A stretch of 64,000 nucleotides of DNA, taken from DASXUX01 sp036504595 (lineage in GTDB: Bacteria; Planctomycetota; SZUA-567; H5-PLA8). Below are positions 41,402-47,902 of the stretch, piece by piece. The stretch is from assembly GCA_036504595.1 (NCBI GenBank), contig DASXUX010000002.1, positions 18,196-82,195 of the forward strand, in the 5' to 3' direction. Positions within the stretch are counted from its first letter, which is position 1. Each line of letters begins with the position of its first letter. The notes under the pieces were generated by a model, which worked only from the letters and a program-made list of their open reading frames with translations, had not been told where the DNA came from and made no database searches. The translations under genes were made by a program, and so were the position numbers.

Positions 41402-41457
41402 GCGCGAGTGGCTGCGCGCGGAGAACTCGCAGGCTGGACAGCCTGCGCCACTCGCGC
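41402..41457. repeat. Nested palindrome GCGCGAGTGGC ... GCAGGCT-GGAC-AGCCTGC
   Basis: Outer arms GCGCGAGTGGC (41402-41412) and GCCACTCGCGC (41447-41457) are perfect 11-bp inverted repeats. Inside lies CGCAGGCT-GGAC-AGCCTGCG (41428-41447). The inner part recurs at 56377-56396. It fills the divergent gap before the esterase gene. Confidence 0.8.
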
Positions 41458-41500
41458 TGGACATTGGCGGGGCGGCTGATATTCAGGAGCGGGTTCAGCT

Positions 41501-42478
41501 ATGGAGAAAAACATCATGCCGATGGTTGACATGCCGCTCAGCGAACTGCAAACCTACAATGGGCGCAATCCCTGCCCTCAAGACATGGACTCGTTCTGGG
41601 ATGCCAGCATCGCGACGATGCGGAAGCTCGACCCGCATCTCGAACTGCAGCCGGCGGAGTTCCAAGCGCCGGGCGCAGAGTGTTTCGACATGTACTTTTC
41701 GGGAATGGGCGGCGCGCGCATTCACGCCAAGTATCTGCGGCCGAAGAATGCGAAGGGACGCCTGCCGGCTGTCTGCATTTTCCATGGTTACACAGGCAGC
41801 AGCGGCGAGTGGTTCGACAAGCTGGCGTGGGTGGGCCAGGGATTTTGCGTCGCGGCGCTCGACTGCCGCGGCCAAGGCGGCTTGTCGCAGGACATCGGCG
41901 GCGTTCGCGGGACGACGCACAACGGCCATATCATCCGTGGCCTGAACGATGAGTCGCCGGCGAAGCTGCTCTTCCGCGATATCTTTCTCGATACCGCGCA
42001 GATGGCGCGCATTGTCATGAGTTTGCCGGAAGTTGACCCCAATCGCGTCGGCGCGACCGGCGGTTCGCAAGGCGGGGGCCTCACGCTGGCCTGCGCGTCG
42101 CTGGAACCGGCGATCAAGCGCGCGGCGCCGGTCTTTCCATTTCTGTGCGATTACAAGCGGGTGTGGGAGATGGATCTCGCAAAGGACGCCTATCAGGAAC
42201 TGAAGACGTTCTTCCGCCATTTCGACCCGTGCCACGCGCGCGAGCAGGAAATCTTCACGCGGCTGGGCTACATTGATTGCCAGCATCTGGCCAAGCGCAT
42301 TCGCGGACAGATCCTGATGGGTGTCGGTTTGATGGACACGATTTGCCCGCCGTCGAGCCAGTTTGCGGCGTACAACAAAATGACGGCGAAAAAAGAGATG
42401 GTCCTTTATCCCGATTTCGGGCACGAAGGCTTGCCGGGATTCAACGACAAGATCTTTTCATTTATGGCAGGGTTATAG
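41501..42478 (+). CDS. Acetyl xylan esterase / cephalosporin-C deacetylase family (CE7-like)
   Basis: 325 residues. The family start is MVDMPLSELQTYNGRNPCPQ DMDSFWD, and the oxyanion/substrate region is RLPAVCIFHGYTGSSGEWFD and DCRGQGGLSQD (the CE7 RGQ motif). The nucleophile is S189 in GATGGSQGGGLTL, and the other triad residues are in VGLMDTICPPSSQF (Asp) and DFGHEGLPGF (His). Enzymes of this family remove acetyl groups from xylo-oligosaccharides and from antibiotics. There is no signal peptide, so it should act in the cytoplasm on imported oligosaccharides. GGAG lies upstream of the ATG. It fits the nearby glycoside-hydrolase-like and isomerase-like genes. Confidence 0.92.
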   Translation: MEKNIMPMVDMPLSELQTYNGRNPCPQDMDSFWDASIATMRKLDPHLELQPAEFQAPGAECFDMYFSGMGGARIHAKYLRPKNAKGRLPAVCIFHGYTGSSGEWFDKLAWVGQGFCVAALDCRGQGGLSQDIGGVRGTTHNGHIIRGLNDESPAKLLFRDIFLDTAQMARIVMSLPEVDPNRVGATGGSQGGGLTLACASLEPAIKRAAPVFPFLCDYKRVWEMDLAKDAYQELKTFFRHFDPCHAREQEIFTRLGYIDCQHLAKRIRGQILMGVGLMDTICPPSSQFAAYNKMTAKKEMVLYPDFGHEGLPGFNDKIFSFMAGL

Positions 42479-42487
42479 GGGGTAGTG

Positions 42488-42587
42488 CGGTAGTCTGGCG
42501 GTCTGGTGGCCTGTTGGTTGGTAGGCTAATTTGAACCGGACACAAGACACCAGACGACCAGACACCAGGCACCAGACACCTTTTCTC
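42488..42587 (+). terminator. Terminator-like hairpin of GTCTGG/CCAGAC iterations
   Basis: GTCTGGTGGCCTG (42501-42513) pairs with CAGGCACCAGAC (42566-42577) with one bulged base, and flanking TCTGGC/ACCAGAC words add pairing. TTTTCTC follows. It starts about ten bases after the esterase stop codon. The word is shared with 6917-6956 and 13862-13942. The remainder of the gap to 42709 shows only a short ACCAATTGGT palindrome (42614-42623). Confidence 0.6.
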
Positions 42588-42709
42588 GTGTCCGGGGGTT
42601 TCAAAATCGTCCTACCAATTGGTGGGAAGTTCTGTGGCTTACGATTCGCAAGCAGGAAAGCCTAAGCGCGTGGCGGGTTCCGGCGAGGCTGGCGCGGGGA
42701 GCAGGTGCT

Positions 42710-42934
42710 ATGACCGGCTCAAGTGTTGATGTGCCCCAAGACGTATCGGACGATCCGCAACGCCAGGCCAAGCTGCTGAAGGTGCGCTTGCGCTTTGTGG
42801 AAGGCGATGCAGACGGGCTTCGCGAACGCTTGCGCATGCTTGAAAAAGACGCGGATGATCTCCGCGATCGTTTGCGCATGGTCGAACAGGAAATGGACAC
42901 TCTGCGGGAACGACTACGCGGATTGGAAGCGTGA
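42710..42934 (+). CDS. Small coiled-coil protein (74 residues)
   Basis: The ATG follows GGGGAGCAGG. From about residue 20 the protein is an almost uninterrupted amphipathic helix, with three near-repeats of the 11-residue type: DGLRERLRMLEKD, DDLRDRLRMVEQE and DTLRERLRGLEA. Every Leu/Met/Val falls on one face. It should form a parallel or antiparallel coiled coil, alone or with a partner, much like SlyX or Lpp-type small proteins, but without a signal peptide. The repeats show internal duplication. No family was recognised. Confidence 0.65.
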   Translation: MTGSSVDVPQDVSDDPQRQAKLLKVRLRFVEGDADGLRERLRMLEKDADDLRDRLRMVEQEMDTLRERLRGLEA

Positions 42935-43026
42935 AAGATCCCGCCGCGGCTGACGCAGAGTAACTTCTTGTCAGCCTAGCCCGGACAAGCCGGACGCGAG
43001 CCGGTGTCCCATCGCCCAAAAGAACA

Positions 43027-43128
43027 GCCTTCAACACAGAGACGCGGAGGACACAGAGTTCACAGAGTGTTTTTTATTCTGTTCTTTCTCTGCGCCCTCT
43101 GCGTTCTCTGTGCCTCTGTGTTGAAGGC
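43027..43128. terminator. CACAGAG-word hairpin between convergent genes
   Basis: GCCTTCAACACAGAG (43027-43041) and its exact complement (43114-43128) form a 15-bp stem, and inside it GAGGACACAGAGTTCACAGAG partly pairs with CTCTGCGTTCTCTGTG. A run of six T lies at 43070-43075 in the loop. It lies between the coiled-coil gene and the convergent esterase gene and could end both transcripts. Confidence 0.55.
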
Positions 43129-43159
43129 AGTTCCGTTCGGCTATTGGCCACGGCGGATT

Positions 43160-44650
43160 TCACGGGCTGCGTTTTTGCTGCAACAGCCACGTATAGAATT
43201 CGTCACTATCGTACGTCTTCGTCCACGAATCGTGATTGGCTTCAGGATAGATCGTCAGTTTCACGTTGCCGCCGGCCTTCTTGAGCGCCGCTTCCATGTC
43301 TTCGCTGAATTTCACCGGCACCGCGGAGTCTTTCGCGCCGTGGAAAATCCAGACGGGTAAATGTTTGATGCGCTCGACGTCGTCCGCATCGCCGCCTCCG
43401 CAGATCGGCGCGATCGCCGCGAAACGCTGCGGGTATTGCATCGCCAGTTGCCAAGTGCCGAAGCCGCCCATGCTGAGGCCGGTCACGTAGATGCGCTCGG
43501 GATCGACGCGGAACTTCGCGGAGACTTCATCCAGCAGATGGTTCAGGTCGGCGGTGAGCCACCAGACGCCGTCGGGGCACTGCGGCGCGATCAGGATGAA
43601 CGGATAGTCTTTGCCTTTGGACGCGAGTTTCGGCGGGCCGTGGATTTTGACCTTCTCCAAGTCGTCGCCACGCTCGCCCGACCCGTGCAGGAAGAGCACC
43701 AGCGGCCAGCGTTTTTGCGGATCCTTGTCGTAATCGCGCGGCAGGAACTCGAGGTAGCGGTGCGTAACGTTGCCGGTTTTCGCTCGCAGATCAAACCACC
43801 AGCGGCGGTCGCGCTCGGAGGCGCTTTCGCGTTGCGGAACTTTCGTGGTGCCGGGAGCGGTTTCGGAGAGGCCCGCCAATAAGATGGCCGTTTCCTGGCG
43901 GTTGACCCCGTCGGAAAGCCGGCCTTTGAAGTAGTCGCTGACGGCTTGCGCCTGCGCCTTCGCGGCTTCGAGGGAGACGCCGAATTCCTTTGGGAATTCA
44001 GCGGTAACCGGCAACTTTCCACGCCACCAGTTGAACTGCTCCGGCTGCCGGTAAAGCGTGATGAAGCGCTTGAACGGCGCGCCATTCTGCGGGTTGACGG
44101 TGACGATCGCGCCGTAGCGACCGGGCCTGTCGGCTGATTTGACTTCGTTGTAAGCCGCGTCGTAAAACGTGACCTGGAGCGAATACTCGCCGACGAGATC
44201 CTCGACCAACGAGAGCTGTTCAAAATCGCAGCGCGGAAAGTTGCTGCCGGTGAAGACGCAGGGCTTGAACAAAATCGGGGCGTCGCGCAGGGCTTGCTGA
44301 CGAAGCGCCTGAAAGTCGGGCAGTTTCAGCGTCCCGGCGGAGTCGCCGTCCAACGTTGCATTGAGCACACCGTAATTCTTTCCGGCGGCCGGAAGCGGCA
44401 GGACCATGCGCGCGGCAACGCGGCCATCGACGGCTGCAAGTTTGATTTTGCCCAGCGTGTTGTCGCCATCCTTGAGCTTCAGCGTTTTGCCTGCCGCGGA
44501 CGCATCGGCGGTGACGTTGACGATCAGGCGGCGGAAGTGTTCGAATTCGCCTTTGAGCGAAACGTTGAAGTTGGGCTTCTGCTCCGAGTCGGCGGCGAAG
44601 GCGACGGCGGCAAGGAAAGACAACGAAAGGGCGAGAATCTGTTTTGGCAT
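43160..44650 (-). CDS. Exported prolyl-oligopeptidase-like alpha/beta hydrolase
   Basis: 496 residues from the ATG at 44650, with AAAGG upstream and a signal peptide (MPKQILALSLSFLAAVAFAA). About 270 residues of beta-rich N-terminal region precede the hydrolase fold. The fold starts HRYLEFLPRDYDKDPQKRWP LVLFLHGSGERGDD; the nucleophile is S393 in VTGLSMGGFGTWQ, the Asp is in GAKDSAVPV and the His in PEANHDSWTKTY. It resembles the feruloyl/acetyl esterase and dienelactone-hydrolase-like proteins that release ester groups from plant polysaccharides. It is likely periplasmic. It fits the hydrolase neighbourhood 36-44.7 kb. The N-terminal domain has no clear family. Confidence 0.87.
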   Translation of the reverse strand: MPKQILALSLSFLAAVAFAADSEQKPNFNVSLKGEFEHFRRLIVNVTADASAAGKTLKLKDGDNTLGKIKLAAVDGRVAARMVLPLPAAGKNYGVLNATLDGDSAGTLKLPDFQALRQQALRDAPILFKPCVFTGSNFPRCDFEQLSLVEDLVGEYSLQVTFYDAAYNEVKSADRPGRYGAIVTVNPQNGAPFKRFITLYRQPEQFNWWRGKLPVTAEFPKEFGVSLEAAKAQAQAVSDYFKGRLSDGVNRQETAILLAGLSETAPGTTKVPQRESASERDRRWWFDLRAKTGNVTHRYLEFLPRDYDKDPQKRWPLVLFLHGSGERGDDLEKVKIHGPPKLASKGKDYPFILIAPQCPDGVWWLTADLNHLLDEVSAKFRVDPERIYVTGLSMGGFGTWQLAMQYPQRFAAIAPICGGGDADDVERIKHLPVWIFHGAKDSAVPVKFSEDMEAALKKAGGNVKLTIYPEANHDSWTKTYDSDEFYTWLLQQKRSP

Positions 44651-44680
44651 AGGTGACCTTTCTTTGCAGGGCCAGGGACA

Positions 44681-44729
44681 CCCCCTCACCCCTAACCCCT
44701 CTCCCTCGCGGGGGAGAGGGGAACCGGAG
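44681..44729. repeat. CCCTCACCCCTAACCCC palindrome, copy 2
   Basis: The best copy: CCCCCTCACCCCTAACCCCT then CTCCCTCGCGGGGGAGAGGG and GAACCGGAGG. The stem CCCTCTCCC-TCGCGG-GGGAGAGGG is perfect apart from the loop. It lies between two leftward genes. Confidence 0.85.
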
Positions 44730-44738
44730 GCCGCTCCC

Positions 44739-45473
44739 TTACGGTCGCGGTTCTGATTCGCCCATCTGCTTGAAGACTTCTTCCAGATGCTGGCGCGCCT
44801 CGTTGGCGCCGATGCCCATCTGGCCGAGTTTGTGCATCATTTGCAGGAAGTTTTCGTGCACCGCGCCCTGCCGGGACTCCGGCGGCGCGGGGACCGCCTT
44901 GATGACCAGTTTTTCGTCTTGAATCGCGGCGTTCAGATACGTGCGGCCCTGCTTGTGGCACCAGCGTTCGAGCAATTCGATGTAGTTGAGCTTATCCGGG
45001 CTGGTGACGAAGAGCGCATAGTTGCGTTCGGGGCCGACGGCCATCAGCGCCCAGCCGATCTTCTTGAGCAGCGACGGAAAATCGGGCAGTTCGGCGTAGC
45101 TGGTTTCGCTTTCGGGCTCGCGAGTTTCGTCTGCGGCCAGCAGAGCCTTCTGGCTGGCGGCGCTATCGACGATCATCGTGTCGTTCGCGAAGACCAGCGT
45201 GTTGCTGTAGCCGGTCAGCGCGAGCAGTTCGGCCTGGTTGTAACCCAGCGACCAGGATTCAAACGGCACGTCTTCACGGAAGGGCTGGTAACGATCGTCT
45301 TCGTCGTATGGCGGAGCCGTGTGCCAGATCCCTGGCTTGGAGCCATTGATCCCCCCCAGCGCGCCCAGCAGATCGGTGTCGAAAAGAGTGATCAGGTTGG
45401 GGACGGTCGCCGCTGAAGGCAAAGCGCCTTCGGTGGGGAAGAACAGAGTGGATTGGATTTCGTTGGATTCCAT
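44739..45473 (-). CDS. Protein of unknown function (244 residues)
   Basis: No signal peptide or membrane segment is seen, and I do not recognise a family. The N-terminal half is rich in Pro/Asp/Tyr (WHTAPPYDEDDRYQPFREDV PFESWSLGYN), and the second half has mixed alpha-beta character (LLKKIGWALMAVGPERNYAL FVTSPDKLNYIELLERWCHK). The last 40 residues (HENFLQMMHKLGQMGIGANE ARQHLEEVFKQMGE) are helical. The ATG at 45473 is the first in frame. It is in the same direction as the PiT gene upstream and may be co-transcribed with it, though a 58-base gap with CACAGAG words separates them. Confidence 0.7.
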   Translation of the reverse strand: MESNEIQSTLFFPTEGALPSAATVPNLITLFDTDLLGALGGINGSKPGIWHTAPPYDEDDRYQPFREDVPFESWSLGYNQAELLALTGYSNTLVFANDTMIVDSAASQKALLAADETREPESETSYAELPDFPSLLKKIGWALMAVGPERNYALFVTSPDKLNYIELLERWCHKQGRTYLNAAIQDEKLVIKAVPAPPESRQGAVHENFLQMMHKLGQMGIGANEARQHLEEVFKQMGESEPRP

Positions 45474-45531
45474 CGATTCAAGTTTAACGGGTTTGCCACA
45501 GAGTTCACAGCGAACACAGTGAAATTTCGTG

Positions 45532-46533
45532 TTACTTCCAGCCGAGCGTGGAGAATATCCACCAGGTCAGCACGGCCATGATGGCTGCAGCAGGGATGGT
45601 CAGGACCCAGGCCCACATGACGCGGCCGGCGACGCCCCATTTCACGGAGCGGATGCTGCGCGTGGAGCCGACGCCGACGATCGCTCCGGTGATGGTGTGC
45701 GTGGTGCTGACGGGAATGCCCAGCCAGGTCGCGGCATAGAGGCAGGTCGAACCGGCTGTTTCAGCGGAGAAGCCGTGCACGGGCTGAAGCAGGCAGATTT
45801 TCTGACCCATGGTTTTGACGATGCGCCAGCCGCCGCAGAGCGTGCCCAATCCCATGGCGGTCTGGCAGGCGAGCACGACCCAGAAGGGTATGTCACTCTT
45901 GGCATTGAGATAGCCGCCGGCAATCAGCACGGCGAGAATGATGCCCATCGTCTTTTGTGCATCGTTGCCGCCATGTCCCAAGCTGTAAGCGGCCGCCGAG
46001 AAGATCTGCAGCTTGCGGAACAGCGAACTGGCCCTGGCCGGGTTGGCATTGTAGAAAAAGTAATGAACGATGCTCATCAAGATATAGCCGAGAATCAGCC
46101 CCACCAGCGGCGAGATGACGATGAAAGCGGCAATTTTAACCAAGCCGGGGATCACCAGCACCTTAGTGTCAAAGCCGGAGTGAACAAGGGCTGCGCCCGC
46201 GAAGCCACCGACCAGGGCGTGCGAGGAGCTGGTCGGCAACCCGGCGTACCACGTGATCAGATCCCAGACCAAAGCACCCACCAGGCCCGCCGTCACGACC
46301 GGCAGCGTAATTGCGTCTGGCTGAACGACGCCCTTGCCGATCGTGGTGGCGACATGAAGGCCGAAGAACAAGAATGCGACGAAATTGAAGAATGCGGCCC
46401 AGGCAACGGCAACCCGCGGGGACAGCACGCGCGTCGAAACGACAGTGGCAATGGAGTTCGCCGCGTCATGAAAGCCGTTGACGAAGTCGAAGGCCAGAGC
46501 CAGGACGATGATGGAGAAGACGATCCAGAACAT
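45532..46533 (-). CDS. pitA: PiT-family inorganic phosphate transporter
   Basis: 333 residues from the ATG at 46533; a TTG seven codons upstream is less likely. Ten or so hydrophobic segments are present. The two PiT signatures are DFVNGFHDAANSIATVVSTR near the N-terminus and SLGHGGNDAQKTMGI in the second half; GLPTSSSHALVGGFAGAALV and GIPVSTTHTITGAIVGVGST are the matching paired repeats. The protein imports phosphate, usually as metal phosphate with protons. The DUF47 gene lies directly upstream on the same strand, the classic pit operon in which the DUF47 protein modulates transport. At 333 residues it is a short, bacterial-archaeal PiT without the long central loop. Confidence 0.94.
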   Translation of the reverse strand: MFWIVFSIIVLALAFDFVNGFHDAANSIATVVSTRVLSPRVAVAWAAFFNFVAFLFFGLHVATTIGKGVVQPDAITLPVVTAGLVGALVWDLITWYAGLPTSSSHALVGGFAGAALVHSGFDTKVLVIPGLVKIAAFIVISPLVGLILGYILMSIVHYFFYNANPARASSLFRKLQIFSAAAYSLGHGGNDAQKTMGIILAVLIAGGYLNAKSDIPFWVVLACQTAMGLGTLCGGWRIVKTMGQKICLLQPVHGFSAETAGSTCLYAATWLGIPVSTTHTITGAIVGVGSTRSIRSVKWGVAGRVMWAWVLTIPAAAIMAVLTWWIFSTLGWK

Positions 46534-46594
46534 CAGCGGGGCGCTTCCAAGCAACCGGGAATTTTGATCTCAAACAACACTTTTCTTCATGACA

Positions 46595-47224
46595 TCAGGC
46601 GTTCTTGACCATGATCGTGCGAATCGTGTTGGCGACTGTCTCGCAGTTGTCGATGGACCACTCAACCATGTCGTGCAGTTCTTTCCACTTCATCACGTAC
46701 AACGGATCGACCGCGTTCTCGAACAACCGGCCGAGCGCCGTGTGATTCTGTTCGTCGCCCTTGTTCTCAAACTCGTGCGTCTCGATCAGCAAACGGGAGA
46801 GTTCGTCCTGGTTGCGGTGCAGATCCCGCAACAACTTGATGGCGCCGTGCAAAGCCGTAGTGATCTGGACCGCGGTCTCGGCCTGCCGGTAGAAGTCTTC
46901 CGTGGGCTTGTCCACTTTATACAAGATGATGCGCCGGGCCGTATGGTCCAGGCAGTCCACGACCTCATCGATCTGCGTCGCCAGGGAGTGAATGTCCTCA
47001 CGGTCCAGCGGCGTGATGAAGGTCTGGTTCAGCTTGTTGATCGTTTCGTGCGTAATTCTGTCGCCTTCGTGCTCCGCCTCACGGATGGCGGCGGCGATCT
47101 CGACCCGGGAGTCGAACTCCTGGAGCATGCGGCGGAAGAGCTCTGCCGTCTGCACCATATTCGCACCGGCGCGCTCGAAAAGCTCGTAGAACGCCTTTTC
47201 GGAATTACCAGAGAAGATGCCCAT
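46595..47224 (-). CDS. DUF47-family PhoU-like regulator of phosphate transport
   Basis: 209 residues, all alpha-helical, the usual size. It begins MGIFSGNSEKAFYELFERAG and has the two-fold helical pattern with EAEHEGDRITHETINKLNQT FITPLDREDIHSLATQIDEV VDCLDHTARRI, the hallmark of DUF47 (Pit accessory protein), including metal-binding Glu/Asp in DREDI and DEVVD. The second half contains ELSRLLIETHEFENKGDEQN HTALGRLF. It is related to PhoU and is thought to control the associated PiT carrier. It sits 61 bases upstream of the transporter gene. CAGGG precedes the ATG by about six bases. Confidence 0.92.
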   Translation of the reverse strand: MGIFSGNSEKAFYELFERAGANMVQTAELFRRMLQEFDSRVEIAAAIREAEHEGDRITHETINKLNQTFITPLDREDIHSLATQIDEVVDCLDHTARRIILYKVDKPTEDFYRQAETAVQITTALHGAIKLLRDLHRNQDELSRLLIETHEFENKGDEQNHTALGRLFENAVDPLYVMKWKELHDMVEWSIDNCETVANTIRTIMVKNA

Positions 47225-47902
47225 CGGAAACCCTGCGAGTTGCGGTTTGGTCTGTCGGGAATGTGTTTAAGGCAAGGGCTCTAAAAAACAAGCTCTTTTG
47301 CCAAATGTCCAGCCTGAAGGTGATCTCATACATGAGCAATTTGGCAGAGGTAAAGAGATATTGTACGGCATTAACGTCTTACGTGCCCGAAGTGGATCCG
47401 AACAACCCAACAGAAGGTCAATGTTTGGAAAGGTTTAAGCGTTCTAAAGGAAGGAAAAAGACAAGTTCAGGAGTTTCACTTAGTGCAAGCCGTTTCTTGG
47501 CAGCAAAACCAAGTGCTGCACGTCAGATGTGTGCCTCGTTGCTTGGTGGCAACGGAGAGCGATGCCAGCAAACGCTTTGTAGTGGTGGACGGGTGCGATT
47601 GGCCGGTTTTGCACATACAAGTAACCGCCAAGCTCGGCCATGTCACTAAAATGTTGACTTTGCGAGCCGAAGAATATGCGAAATATGTTTTTTGCGTTGA
47701 ACGGCTCGCGAGGTTGCGCGATAATGCGGCAAATCGTTTGTCACAGGGGGATTTGCCTGAGTCCGGACGTTCAACGAACGGCGTTGCGACATCGACCGGC
47801 CGAGCACACTTGACCGGCGCGTCAGGCGGTTTCTGGGTGTTGGAAAAAAGTAGCTCAGTGGACGGCTGCTAAAGCAGTCAACTGAGTTGGAGGACATGAC
47901 AC
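47225..47902. other. 678-bp gap of unlike base composition, unexplained
   Basis: The gap separates the leftward phosphate genes from a rightward 1164-residue protein gene, so it should hold two promoters. It is visibly richer in A and T than its neighbours. Two open frames on the plus strand (47263-47649 and 47483-47872) give proteins with no recognisable pattern and no ribosome site. The first part has CCAAAT (47300-47305) complementary to ATTTGG. Immediately before the next gene there is a hairpin with CTCAGT and GGCTGC paired to GCAGTC and ACTGAG, ending at the ribosome site. It could hold an untranslated leader or small RNA; nothing named was recognised. Confidence 0.45.
47853..47894 (+). 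promoter_or_regulatory. Leader hairpin next to the ribosome-binding site of the 1164-residue protein
   Basis: CTCAGT and GGCTGC pair with GCAGTC and ACTGAG in a two-part stem that ends just before TTGGAGGAC, the ribosome site of the gene starting at 47903. It could control translation or protect the 5' end. Confidence 0.45.

Noticed and set aside
6917..42590. Iterated words (for example CCAGACACC, GGTTCATGG) as CRISPR arrays.
   Set aside because: The repeats are 7-10 bases, without unique spacers of regular length, and no cas gene is in the window.
47263..47872. Two plus-strand frames in the long gap before the 1164-residue protein.
   Set aside because: No ribosome site, unusual composition and no pattern; they are mentioned only as part of the unexplained gap.
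47276..47902. A cyclic-di-GMP or other known riboswitch in the long gap.
   Set aside because: The core sequence ACGCAAAGCC and its partners are absent, and no other riboswitch core was recognised.
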